From NCBI GenBank assembly GCA_009783605.1, contig WRDE01000023.1:1-12953 (forward strand): a DNA stretch of 12,953 nucleotides. Reading direction: 5' to 3'. The translations under genes and the position numbers were made by a program. The notes below the pieces were generated by a model. The model saw only the letters and a list, made by a program, of their open reading frames with translations. It was not told the origin of the DNA and ran no database searches. This document shows positions 6,597 through 12,953 of this stretch, piece after piece. Each line of letters opens with the position of its first letter. The first letter of the stretch is position 1. This DNA is from Oscillospiraceae bacterium (GTDB lineage Bacteria; Bacillota; Clostridia; Oscillospirales; Acutalibacteraceae).

Positions 6597-6626
6597 GCAA
6601 GCCGCCGAATTTTCGGCGGCTTGCTT
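6597..6626 (+). terminator. Hairpin terminator after the ferredoxin gene
   Basis: A perfect 12-base stem, GCAAGCCGCCGA (6597-6608) with TCGGCGGCTTGC (6613-6624), and a four-base loop ATTT. Only TTC follows, so the U-tract is short, but the stem is very stable and the position 17 bases past the stop fits. Confidence 0.8.
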
Positions 6627-6662
6627 CATAGTGATAAGTAATATAAAATGATGAATAGGTAT

Positions 6663-6692
6663 TTGACTGGATCGGTTATACTATACTTTACT
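6663..6692 (+). promoter_or_regulatory. Probable promoter of the GH13 hydrolase gene
   Basis: TTGACT (6663-6668) is a good -35. The -10 is ambiguous: TTTACT at 6687-6692 has an 18-base spacer, TACTTT at 6685-6690 a 16-base one, while overlapping TATACT boxes at 6677 and 6682 are too close. Any of these would start transcription downstream of 6685, ruling out the ATGs at 6648 and 6651 as the gene start. Confidence 0.5.
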
Positions 6693-6716
6693 ATCACACA
6701 GGATCGAGGTATCCGT

Positions 6717-8597
6717 ATGTATTTTTCTTCCCGTGATCTGTTTCACCGCTCCCCTTTCGGCGCGGTTGCGGCTGATGTGCCGGTCCATTTCAAGCTGCGG
6801 CTGCCCCGCTCTTTTGGCTGTTCGGCGGCGGAGCTTGCGGTTGGGTGTGCCGGCGGAGAAGATAGCGGCGGCGCTTTTTCGGGTATGTTTTGGTGCGGCG
6901 AACAGGACGGGGAGGAATTTTGGGAATGCCACTATACCCCCGCTGTTCCTGACAGCTACCGGTATTGTTTCCGGCTGACGACGGCGGCAGGTGTCCGCTG
7001 GCTGTCAAAAACCGGCGACGGCAGCGCCGATATGGTTGAGCGGGAGGACGCGGTGAGGCGCTGGGTTTTGACCGTATATGATCCCGCTTTTACCACCCCC
7101 GATTGGCTGGCCGGCGGTATTATCTACCAGATATTTCCCGACCGGTTCGCCGCTTCGGGTAAACCGAAAACCGGCGTCCCCATCGACCGGCGGCTGCGGG
7201 AGGATTGGGGCGGCCAGCCCCAGTGGCAGCCGGACGCCCGGGGACGGATACGCAATGACGATTATTTCGGCGGCGACCTGGCGGGGATTGCGCAGCGGTT
7301 GGACCGGCTGGCCGAACTGGGAATCACCGCGCTCTATCTCAACCCTATCTTTGAAGCCCATTCCAACCACCGGTACGACACCGCCGATTATGAAAAAATC
7401 GATCCGCTGCTGGGGGATGAAACGGATTTCCGCAATCTCTGTGAAAAAGCGGCGGCGCTGGGGATCCGGGTGATCCTGGACGGGGTGTTCAGCCATACCG
7501 GCGCCGACAGCAAATATTTTAACCGTGAGCGGCGGTATCAGGATCCGGGGGCGTATCATTCGCCGTCCTCCCCGTATGCGACCTGGTATCATTTCAACCG
7601 CTGGCCGGGCAGCTATACCGGCTGGTGGGGATTCGATACGCTGCCGGAAGTGGACGAGATGGCGGAAGGGTATCAGCGGTATATGCTGGGCGAGGACGGC
7701 ATAGTCCGCCAATGGTTACGAGCCGGCGCTTCCGGCTGGCGGTTGGATGTGGCCGACGAGCTGCCGGACGGGTTTCTGGACCCGCTGCGGACAGCGGTCA
7801 AAGCGGAAAAACCCGGCGCGGTCATCATCGGCGAGGTCTGGGAGGATGCCGCCACCAAAACCAGCTACGGGCATCCGCGCCGGTATTTGCTGGGCGGCCA
7901 GTTGGACTCGGTGATGAATTATCCCTTCCGGGACGCGGTGTTGGATTTTTTGACCGACGGGGGATCCGCGGGGTTTTTCGACGGGATTTTTGAGATATTG
8001 GAGCACTATCCAACCCAGGTGATCCGGCTGCTGATGAATCTGCTGGGGACTCACGACACCGAGCGGGCGCTTACCGTGCTGGGCGGCGAATATGCCGCCG
8101 GGCGCGGCCGGAAATGGCAGAGCGAACAGAAGATGACGCCGGAACAGCGGCAGCGCGGCCTGCGCCGGATGAAGCTGGCGGCGGCGCTGCAATATTGCCT
8201 GCCGGGGGTGCCGTCGGTATATTACGGCGACGAAGCGGGGGCGGAAGGTTACCGCGATCCCTTCAACCGCGGCTGTTATCCCTGGGGGAAAGAGGATGCC
8301 GGGCTGCTGGACTGGTACCGCAAGCTGGGCCAACTGCGGCACAGCTGTCCGGCGCTGCGGGAGGGCAAGTTTTCCCGGGTCAACGCGCCGGAGGGGGTGG
8401 TGGCGTTTCTGAGAATGGATAAAAACCCGGAAAAAAGCTCCGCCCTCCTGTGTGCGGTCAACCGGGAGGAGGGGGAGCATACGCTAGTATTGCCGCCGGA
8501 GTGGCATGGCCGGTCGGCAGATTTGGGGGATGGATGGGTTGAGGAGGATGTGCTGCATATTCCGGGAGAGGGGTGTGTAATAATGCATAATTCTTAA
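6717..8597 (+). CDS. GH13 alpha-glucan hydrolase, cyclomaltodextrinase/neopullulanase type
   Basis: An alpha-amylase family enzyme that should hydrolyse alpha-1,4 (and possibly alpha-1,6) bonds in maltodextrins, cyclodextrins or pullulan. It has no signal peptide, so it acts inside the cell on imported oligosaccharides. In this 626-residue numbering an N-terminal beta-sandwich (about 1-125, CBM34-like) precedes the barrel, which opens with GGIIYQIFPDRF. ALYLNPIFEAHSNHRYDTAD is the cyclomaltodextrinase/neopullulanase signature. Conserved GH13 regions: DGVFSH (255-260), GWRLDVAD with nucleophile D344, IIGEVWE with acid/base E373, and THDTE with H446-D447. A beta domain closes the protein. The start is ATG 6717: GAGG lies seven bases before it and the promoter excludes the longer frame from 6648. 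The last residues, MHNS, and the stop come from an ATGCATAAT repeat, so the C-terminus seems recently altered. The MalK-like ATPase at the window's right end could feed it. Confidence 0.93.
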   Translation: MYFSSRDLFHRSPFGAVAADVPVHFKLRLPRSFGCSAAELAVGCAGGEDSGGAFSGMFWCGEQDGEEFWECHYTPAVPDSYRYCFRLTTAAGVRWLSKTGDGSADMVEREDAVRRWVLTVYDPAFTTPDWLAGGIIYQIFPDRFAASGKPKTGVPIDRRLREDWGGQPQWQPDARGRIRNDDYFGGDLAGIAQRLDRLAELGITALYLNPIFEAHSNHRYDTADYEKIDPLLGDETDFRNLCEKAAALGIRVILDGVFSHTGADSKYFNRERRYQDPGAYHSPSSPYATWYHFNRWPGSYTGWWGFDTLPEVDEMAEGYQRYMLGEDGIVRQWLRAGASGWRLDVADELPDGFLDPLRTAVKAEKPGAVIIGEVWEDAATKTSYGHPRRYLLGGQLDSVMNYPFRDAVLDFLTDGGSAGFFDGIFEILEHYPTQVIRLLMNLLGTHDTERALTVLGGEYAAGRGRKWQSEQKMTPEQRQRGLRRMKLAAALQYCLPGVPSVYYGDEAGAEGYRDPFNRGCYPWGKEDAGLLDWYRKLGQLRHSCPALREGKFSRVNAPEGVVAFLRMDKNPEKSSALLCAVNREEGEHTLVLPPEWHGRSADLGDGWVEEDVLHIPGEGCVIMHNS

Positions 8598-8612
8598 TGC
8601 ATAATGCATAAT
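8583..8612. repeat. ATGCATAAT repeat cluster at the end of the GH13 gene
   Basis: Three copies of ATGCATAAT at 8583-8591, 8597-8605 and 8604-8612 (the last two overlap). The first copy encodes the final residues of the GH13 protein, and the TAA stop (8595-8597) lies between copies. A fourth copy is at 6309-6317, in the spacer of the prs promoter. This looks like a short dispersed AT-rich repeat. Confidence 0.8.
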
Positions 8613-8649
8613 TTTCTGCACAAACAAGAATCAACGAACAGGCGAAGTC

Positions 8650-8702
8650 GCACAATGACGCTTTCATTTTATTGTATACCTACTGTTTTTCCCTCATTGT
8701 GC
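8650..8702. repeat. Inverted repeat between the convergent GH13 and prmA genes
   Basis: GCACAATGA (8650-8658) and TCATTGTGC (8694-8702) are exact reverse complements, 35 bases apart. The right arm holds the prmA stop codon. The loop is AT-rich with a TTTTT run (8686-8690). This could form a weak stem at the ends of the converging transcripts; no classical intrinsic terminator is seen in this gap. Confidence 0.4.
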
Positions 8703-9668
8703 ACGAGCCCCAAGACACACCCAGTCACTCTCATCCGTCCGCTCAACAACAGTAAATCCGTTTTCCGCCAGACAATCCGTCACCTCCGCTTCCCGCCCGC
8801 CGATAATACCGCTCAGTAAATAGATCCCGTCGGGGTTTAATAACTTCCGGATTGCCGGGGTCAGCAGTATCAGCGCGTCGGCGACGATGTTGGCGGCTAC
8901 AATGTCGAAGGTACCCTGCAATCCGGCGGTAAAATCCGGTGAAGTCAGGTTTCCGTGTAAAATCCGATACCGCGGCGCCTGAAAAATGTTTTTCGTTGAC
9001 GACGAAAAACCGTTTGCGGCGCCGTTTTCAACCGCCACCCGGACGGCGGTCCGGTCGATATCCACCCCCAGCGCAGATTCGGCGCCCAGCAACAACCCGG
9101 CGACCGATAAAATCCCGCTGCCGCAGCCGGCGTCTAACAATTTCTGTCCCCGCCCCGGCCGGATCACCCGTTCCAGCGCCGCCAACATCAGCCGGGTGGT
9201 GGCATGACTGCCGGTGCCGAAAGCCATGCCCGGGTCGATCCGGAGCACCGTGCGGGTGTTGCCGGCGGGCGGCTGTTCCCAGTTGGGGCAGATCAACAGA
9301 TGTTCCCCTGCCGGCATCGGTTTGAAATACTGTTTCCAGTTGTTGGCCCAATCCTCCTCATTGACCGCCGCCGTGGATACCGTATGGGAGATGTTTTCGG
9401 CACCCAACCGTTCCCGCAGAAAACTGACCGCCTCGGCGGGATTTTCGTGCTGCGGCAGATAGAGATGTATCAGCGCGTGGACACGGTCTTTGGCCAGCAA
9501 TTCCTCGTCGATCAAGGTCATATGGGCGATTTCCAGCGCACCCTGCTCGAGGTCGCTGTAATCCTCAATATACAGACCCTGTTCGTCGGCGGCACACATA
9601 TGGGCGATACCGGCGGCCCGTTCAATCTGATCGGCCGCGACCGACAGAGATATCTGCGTCCATTCCAT
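8694..9668 (-). CDS. prmA: Ribosomal protein L11 methyltransferase
   Basis: Uses S-adenosylmethionine to trimethylate amino groups of ribosomal protein L11, in the cytoplasm. In the 324-residue numbering, the N-terminal substrate-recognition domain (about 1-95) leads by a linker to NWKQYFKP (110-117). The methyltransferase core follows: IDPGMAFGTGSH (144-155), the SAM-binding DAGCGSGILS (179-188) and NIVAD (260-264). IDPGMAFGTGSH and NIVAD together are specific to PrmA; the length is close to the usual 300-315. The start at 9668 is chosen over the ATG at 9689 because AAAGGGGAG lies about seven bases before it, whereas the upstream ATG has no ribosome binding site and sits only about eight bases after the predicted transcript start. 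A stretch at about 222-235 (SSSTKNIFQAPR) looks like an extra loop between core strands. In many Firmicutes prmA neighbours dnaJ or a 16S rRNA methyltransferase gene; here it stands alone. Confidence 0.96.
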   Translation of the reverse strand: MEWTQISLSVAADQIERAAGIAHMCAADEQGLYIEDYSDLEQGALEIAHMTLIDEELLAKDRVHALIHLYLPQHENPAEAVSFLRERLGAENISHTVSTAAVNEEDWANNWKQYFKPMPAGEHLLICPNWEQPPAGNTRTVLRIDPGMAFGTGSHATTRLMLAALERVIRPGRGQKLLDAGCGSGILSVAGLLLGAESALGVDIDRTAVRVAVENGAANGFSSSTKNIFQAPRYRILHGNLTSPDFTAGLQGTFDIVAANIVADALILLTPAIRKLLNPDGIYLLSGIIGGREAEVTDCLAENGFTVVERTDESDWVCLGARAQ

Positions 9669-9703
9669 ATAAGAGCTCCCCTTTGTCATAAAATCGTAAA
9701 ATG

Positions 9704-9712
9704 ATTATAACA
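9704..9712 (-). promoter_or_regulatory. Extended -10 promoter of prmA
   Basis: On the minus strand TGTTATAAT: a perfect TATAAT (9709-9704) preceded by TGn, the extended -10 element. The -35 region (around 9732-9727, TTTCCC) matches poorly, as is common when the extended element is present. Transcription would start near 9697, supporting the prmA start at 9668. Confidence 0.65.
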
Positions 9713-9746
9713 TGTATACGGAAATGGGGAAAGAAAAAATTCTGCG

Positions 9747-9775
9747 TTGACATTCCCCGCATATATGTGTAAAAT
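9747..9775 (+). promoter_or_regulatory. Strong vegetative promoter of polA
   Basis: A perfect TTGACA (9747-9752), a 17-base spacer and TAAAAT (9770-9775). Transcription would begin near 9782, inside a short palindrome. The promoter is back to back with that of prmA, with about 35 bases between the prmA -10 element and this -35. Confidence 0.85.
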
Positions 9776-9778
9776 GAC

Positions 9779-9790
9779 TGACAACTGTCA
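9779..9790. promoter_or_regulatory. Palindrome at the polA transcript start, possible operator
   Basis: TGACA-AC-TGTCA is a perfect inverted repeat with a two-base centre, placed exactly over the predicted start site. This is a classic place for a repressor site, but the arms are short, I cannot name a regulator, and it does not match the Gram-positive LexA box. Confidence 0.3.
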
Positions 9791-9810
9791 ACTCATAAAG
9801 GAGTGTTCCC

Positions 9811-12546
9811 ATGCGTCTGCTTGTTATCGACGGCAACAGCATCATGAACCGGGCGTTTTACGGCATTAAGCTGCTGACCACCCGGGACGGCCGGTTCACC
9901 AACGCGTTGGTGGGATTTCTCAATATCTACGACAAGCTGCGCGGGCAGGTCCGGCCCGACCGAGTGGCGGTGGCGTTTGATCTGCCGGCGAAAACCTTCC
10001 GGCATGACATGTATGACGGCTATAAAGCCGGCCGGAAAGGGATGCCGGACGAGCTGCGGTCTCAACTGCCGATTCTCAAGGAATTATTGGGCCATATGGG
10101 GCTGCGGGTGGTGGAATGCGCCGGATTTGAAGCGGACGATATTCTGGGGACACTCGCCAGGGCTGCCGCCGGGCAGGGCGGCGAGGCGGTTATCGCCACC
10201 GGCGACCGGGATGCGCTGCAATTGGTGGGCAGCGCGGTATCGGTGCTGTTGGCCGCCACCAAAATGGGGCGTCCCGAAACCACACTGTATGATGAAGCGA
10301 TGGTGGAAGCAACTTACGGTCTGCGGCCGGAACAGCTGTTGGATCTCAAAGCCCTGATGGGTGACGCCTCCGACAGTATTCCCGGCGTGGCCGGTGTCGG
10401 AGAAAAAACCGCCCAGGCGCTGTTGACGCAGTTTTCAACATTGGACGCGCTATATGAACAGATAGATTCGGCGGATCCCCCCGATACGGTCCAAATCCGG
10501 GAAAACCTGCGCCAAAAACTGCGGGACGGGCGGGAGAACGCGTTTCTCAGCCGGGAGCTGGGACGTATCCACTGCGACGCGCCGGTGGATCTGGATATGG
10601 ACACTTATGTGATAGGAGACGGCGATCCGGCGGCGCTGGCCGGGCAATTGGCCGGGTTGGAGATGTTCAAGCTGATTGAACGGCTCGGGGCTCGTGCGCC
10701 TGCGGGCGCGACATCGCCTGAGCGCTATTCGCAGTCTAATCGGGACAGTAGGGATCAGAAATCAGAGAGCAGAGATGCGGACATGCCCACCGGTACCGTC
10801 CTGTTGCAGGATTTTCCTCCCGCGGAGCTGTATCAAAAAGCAGTACAGTCTAAAGCCTTCGACTGTCTGCCGGACTTTGACGGGAACAATTGGCGCGGTT
10901 TTTGGGCGGTGGCGGACGGAGCGGTCAGCTGGATAGCCAACGACCCGACCATTGGTGACTGGCTGACACTGTTCGCCGACCCGGCGATCCAAAAACGGAC
11001 CGACGACGCAAAAGCCCTCTTTTCCGCGTTGTTGGAACGGGATACCCTGCCGGCCGGGTTTGTGATGGACACCCGCCTTGCCGCGTATCTTCTCAATCCG
11101 TTGAACACCGATTACGGGCTGCTGCGCCTGGCCGCCAGCTACGGAATGAATGTGAATCTGCCGCAAACGGCAGATCAGACTTCGCTGTTTGATCTGGCGG
11201 TTCCACCGGATCCGTCGGATATCGGGCGGCAGCGCGCCGAAATATTCCCGGAAATGGCCCGGCTGCTGGTGCGGGAGCTGGAACAGACCGGCCAGATGAA
11301 ACTGCTGACCGAGATGGAGCTGCCGCTGGCGTTAGTATTGGCGGATATGGAGCGGATCGGTTTCGCCGTTGACCGCGCCGGCATCCAAGCCTTCGGGCAA
11401 CAGCTGGGTGAACGGATCGGGCAGCTGACGACGGAAATTTACGGTATGACCGGGTATGCGTTCAATCTCAACTCTCCTCAGCAATTGGCAAAAGCGTTAT
11501 TTGAGGATTTGGCACTGCCGGCCGGAAAAAAGAACAAATCCGGGTATTCCACCGATGCGGAGGTGCTGGAAAAGCTGCGGGACAAGCATCCGGTGATCGG
11601 ACTGCTGTTAGAGTACCGCGGGATTGCCAAGCTGAAATCCACTTACTGCGACGGATTGCTCAAAGTGATCGGCCAGGACGGGCGGATCCGCACTTCTTTT
11701 AACCAGACCGAAACCCGCACCGGCAGAATCTCCTCCGCCGAACCGAATCTGCAAAATATTCCGGTACGCCAGCCTCTCGGCAGAGAACTGCGCCGGTTTT
11801 TCATCGCGGCCGGTCCGCCGGACGCTGTGGCCGGGGAACCGGCCGCAGAGGGTTGGCTATTGGCCGACGCCGACTATTCTCAGATCGAGCTGCGGGTACT
11901 CGCCCATATGGCCGACGAACCGGCAATGAAAGCGGCTTTTAACACCGGCGCGGATATCCACCGCATCACAGCGGCGCAGGTGTTCGGCGTGACGCCGGAG
12001 CAGGTTACAGCGGAGATGCGGTCCCGGTCCAAGGCGGTCAATTTCGGTATCATCTACGGTATCGGCCCCCATTCGCTGTCGGAGGATATCGGGGTCGGCT
12101 ATTACGAGGCCAAACGGTATATCGACGAGTATCTGGCCCATTACGCGGCGGTGGACGGGTTTATGAAACGGATGATGGAATCGGCGAAAACCGACGGCTA
12201 CGCCGTCACCGTATACGGCCGGCGGCGGCCATTGCCGGAGCTGCGGGCCAGCGGCACTCAAACACGCGCTTTCGGCGAGCGGGTGGCCCGCAACGCGCCG
12301 ATCCAGGGCACTGCCGCCGACATCATCAAATCCGCCATGATCCGGGTCTGGAACCGGCTGCGTGCGGAAGGGCTGCGTGCGCGGCTGATTTTGCAGGTAC
12401 ACGACGAATTGATCGTGGAGACACCGGCGGAGGAAACCGAAACAGTGGCGCGGCTGTTGAAAGAAGAAATGGAAGCGGCGGCCCAGTTATCGGTAAAAAT
12501 GGCGGCGGAGGTGCATACCGGGAAAACCTGGTATGAAGCTCATTAA
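9811..12546 (+). CDS. polA: DNA polymerase I with probably inactive proofreading domain
   Basis: Fills gaps and removes RNA primers in Okazaki-fragment maturation and excision repair. The 911 residues are in the family range. The 5' nuclease domain (1-290) has IDGNS (6-10), GFEADD (105-110), TGDRD (130-134) and the helix-hairpin-helix GVAGVGEKTA (192-201). The 3'-5' exonuclease region (about 330-500) keeps AYLLNP but lacks the DxE motif (FDCL stands where FDTE is expected) and the YxxxD motif, so proofreading is probably lost, as in Bacillus-type Pol I. The polymerase domain is intact: TRTGRISSAEPNLQNIP, motif A DYSQIELR (from D688), motif B with R739, K741, F745 and Y749, and motif C VHDE (864-866 HDE). 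Residues about 294-325 form a low-complexity, charged linker insert. AAAGGAG lies seven bases before the ATG. It has its own promoter and terminator. Confidence 0.98.
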   Translation: MRLLVIDGNSIMNRAFYGIKLLTTRDGRFTNALVGFLNIYDKLRGQVRPDRVAVAFDLPAKTFRHDMYDGYKAGRKGMPDELRSQLPILKELLGHMGLRVVECAGFEADDILGTLARAAAGQGGEAVIATGDRDALQLVGSAVSVLLAATKMGRPETTLYDEAMVEATYGLRPEQLLDLKALMGDASDSIPGVAGVGEKTAQALLTQFSTLDALYEQIDSADPPDTVQIRENLRQKLRDGRENAFLSRELGRIHCDAPVDLDMDTYVIGDGDPAALAGQLAGLEMFKLIERLGARAPAGATSPERYSQSNRDSRDQKSESRDADMPTGTVLLQDFPPAELYQKAVQSKAFDCLPDFDGNNWRGFWAVADGAVSWIANDPTIGDWLTLFADPAIQKRTDDAKALFSALLERDTLPAGFVMDTRLAAYLLNPLNTDYGLLRLAASYGMNVNLPQTADQTSLFDLAVPPDPSDIGRQRAEIFPEMARLLVRELEQTGQMKLLTEMELPLALVLADMERIGFAVDRAGIQAFGQQLGERIGQLTTEIYGMTGYAFNLNSPQQLAKALFEDLALPAGKKNKSGYSTDAEVLEKLRDKHPVIGLLLEYRGIAKLKSTYCDGLLKVIGQDGRIRTSFNQTETRTGRISSAEPNLQNIPVRQPLGRELRRFFIAAGPPDAVAGEPAAEGWLLADADYSQIELRVLAHMADEPAMKAAFNTGADIHRITAAQVFGVTPEQVTAEMRSRSKAVNFGIIYGIGPHSLSEDIGVGYYEAKRYIDEYLAHYAAVDGFMKRMMESAKTDGYAVTVYGRRRPLPELRASGTQTRAFGERVARNAPIQGTAADIIKSAMIRVWNRLRAEGLRARLILQVHDELIVETPAEETETVARLLKEEMEAAAQLSVKMAAEVHTGKTWYEAH
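10690..10785 (+). other. Low-complexity in-frame insert in the polA inter-domain linker
   Basis: This stretch encodes roughly GARAPAGATSPERYSQSNRD followed by a serine, arginine and acid-rich run. The DNA begins with a GC-rich hairpin (GCGCC-TGCG-GGCGC, around 10695-10708) and continues with purine-rich repeats of the CAGAAATCAGAGAGCAGAGA kind. It lies between the 5' nuclease and the exonuclease-like domain, where extra residues are tolerated. Confidence 0.55.
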
Positions 12547-12566
12547 TCAACACATGCACAAGAAAT

Positions 12567-12592
12567 AAAAACCGCGCCCCGGCGCGGTTTTT
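12567..12592. terminator. Bidirectional terminator between polA and the ABC ATPase gene
   Basis: The stem ACCGCGCC (12571-12578) with GGCGCGGT (12581-12588) is extended by AAAA (12567-12570) with TTTT (12589-12592); the central loop is CC, probably opening to four bases. On the plus strand TTTTTTATTTTT follows, and on the minus strand TTTTTATTTC, so it can stop both polA and the converging transporter transcript. Confidence 0.93.
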
Positions 12593-12606
12593 TATTTTTG
12601 TTCTGC

Positions 12607-12685
12607 GTTTTAACACAAAGGATACTTCAATGAGTATATTACACGGTGGGATGCGGGAAGGATTTTTGCCTTTGTTTTAACACAA
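12607..12685. repeat. Pair of 12-bp direct repeats in the polA/ABC ATPase gap
   Basis: GTTTTAACACAA occurs at 12607-12618 and again at 12674-12685, 67 bases apart start to start. The 115-base gap between the terminator and the ATPase stop otherwise holds no coding sequence that I can support. The purpose of the repeats is unknown. Confidence 0.7.
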
Positions 12686-12717
12686 TTACGCAAACTAATA
12701 TGTAACCCTATACACAC

Positions 12718-12953
12718 TCAGTTGCAAATTGTCTGCTCGGTTTCTTTATCAAACAGATGGATCTTATCGTTCCCCAGCGCGATCTCGATATTATCTCCGG
12801 GCCGGGCGGTGGAGGTGGGCTCGACGCGGGCGATAAAGTTGAAACCTTCGACATTGACATACAGGAAGGTCTCGGCGCCCATCAGCTCGGATACTTCGAC
12901 ATCGGCATTGACCTTGCAGGCGGAGAATTCTTCCAACAGACGCGCTTCATCGT
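12718..12953 (-). CDS. Sugar ABC transporter ATP-binding protein (MalK/MsmK/UgpC type), C-terminal end only
   Basis: The last 78 codons of a gene whose start lies beyond the right edge. The segment reads VEVSELMGAETFLYV, then FIARVEP, ARPGD, KIHLFDKETEQTI and the stop. This is the C-terminal TOBE/OB-fold regulatory domain of the ATPases that energise oligosaccharide importers (MsmK, MalK, UgpC); VSELMGAE and HLFDKETE are very characteristic. The Walker motifs are out of view. Such ATPases are often shared among several sugar importers and can be encoded away from the permeases, so its substrate cannot be read here. Together with the intracellular GH13 enzyme it would fit import and breakdown of maltodextrins. 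The transcript ends at the shared terminator. Confidence 0.93.
   Translation of the reverse strand, partial: DEARLLEEFSACKVNADVEVSELMGAETFLYVNVEGFNFIARVEPTSTARPGDNIEIALGNDKIHLFDKETEQTICN

Noticed and set aside
6648..6716. N-terminal extension of the GH13 protein from ATG 6648, with a hydrophobic segment that might look like a signal peptide
   Set aside because: The promoter lies inside this stretch and the good ribosome binding site serves ATG 6717; the extension has no positive start plus proper cleavage site.
7005..8480. Two long open frames on the minus strand opposite the GH13 gene
   Set aside because: Antisense shadows of a certain enzyme gene; proline- and arginine-rich with no recognisable domain.

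Overview
The window looks like a chromosomal segment of an anaerobic, moderately GC-rich Gram-positive bacterium, most likely a member of the Clostridia. Reasons: strong AGGAGG-type ribosome binding sites, vegetative (sigma-A type) promoters, a short clostridial 2[4Fe-4S] ferredoxin, a long divergent PRPP synthetase, a PDZ/radical-SAM/DUF512 protein encoded beside der, and a MalK/MsmK-type sugar ABC ATPase. I see no tRNA, rRNA, CRISPR array, phage gene or insertion sequence. I did not find an obvious new defence or biosynthetic system. Most of the window is housekeeping DNA, with a few odd inserts and two unassigned genes.

Layout, left half (all minus strand, read right to left). A promoter near 6295-6323 drives a compact run: PRPP synthetase (6251-5097), PDZ/radical SAM/DUF512 protein (5100-3754), a toroid-like protein of unknown function (3752-2760), a small lipoprotein (2737-2417) and the ribosome-assembly GTPase Der (2377-1052). 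The first three genes overlap or nearly touch. After a 140-base gap with hairpin-forming repeats come an AT-rich small gene of unknown function (911-600) and the start of nadC (558 to beyond base 1).

Right half. A divergent promoter reads the other way into a 57-residue ferredoxin (6407-6580), which ends at a clear hairpin. A separate promoter drives an intracellular GH13 maltodextrin/cyclodextrin hydrolase (6717-8597). It converges on prmA (9668-8694, minus), whose promoter is back to back with the strong promoter of polA (9811-12546, plus). PolA converges on the tail of a sugar ABC transporter ATPase (12953-12718, minus), with a bidirectional terminator at 12567-12592.

Themes. Nucleotide and NAD metabolism (prs, nadC), translation and ribosome maturation (der, prmA), DNA repair (polA), redox (ferredoxin) and glucan use (GH13 hydrolase, MalK-like ATPase). 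The more unusual signals are: a 7-bp tandem repeat translated in frame inside the DUF512 gene; a low-complexity linker inserted in PolA; ATGCATAAT repeats that supply the stop codon of the GH13 gene; and the AT-rich gene at 600-911. Several gene starts were moved downstream of the longest open frame because promoter and ribosome-binding-site positions decide them.
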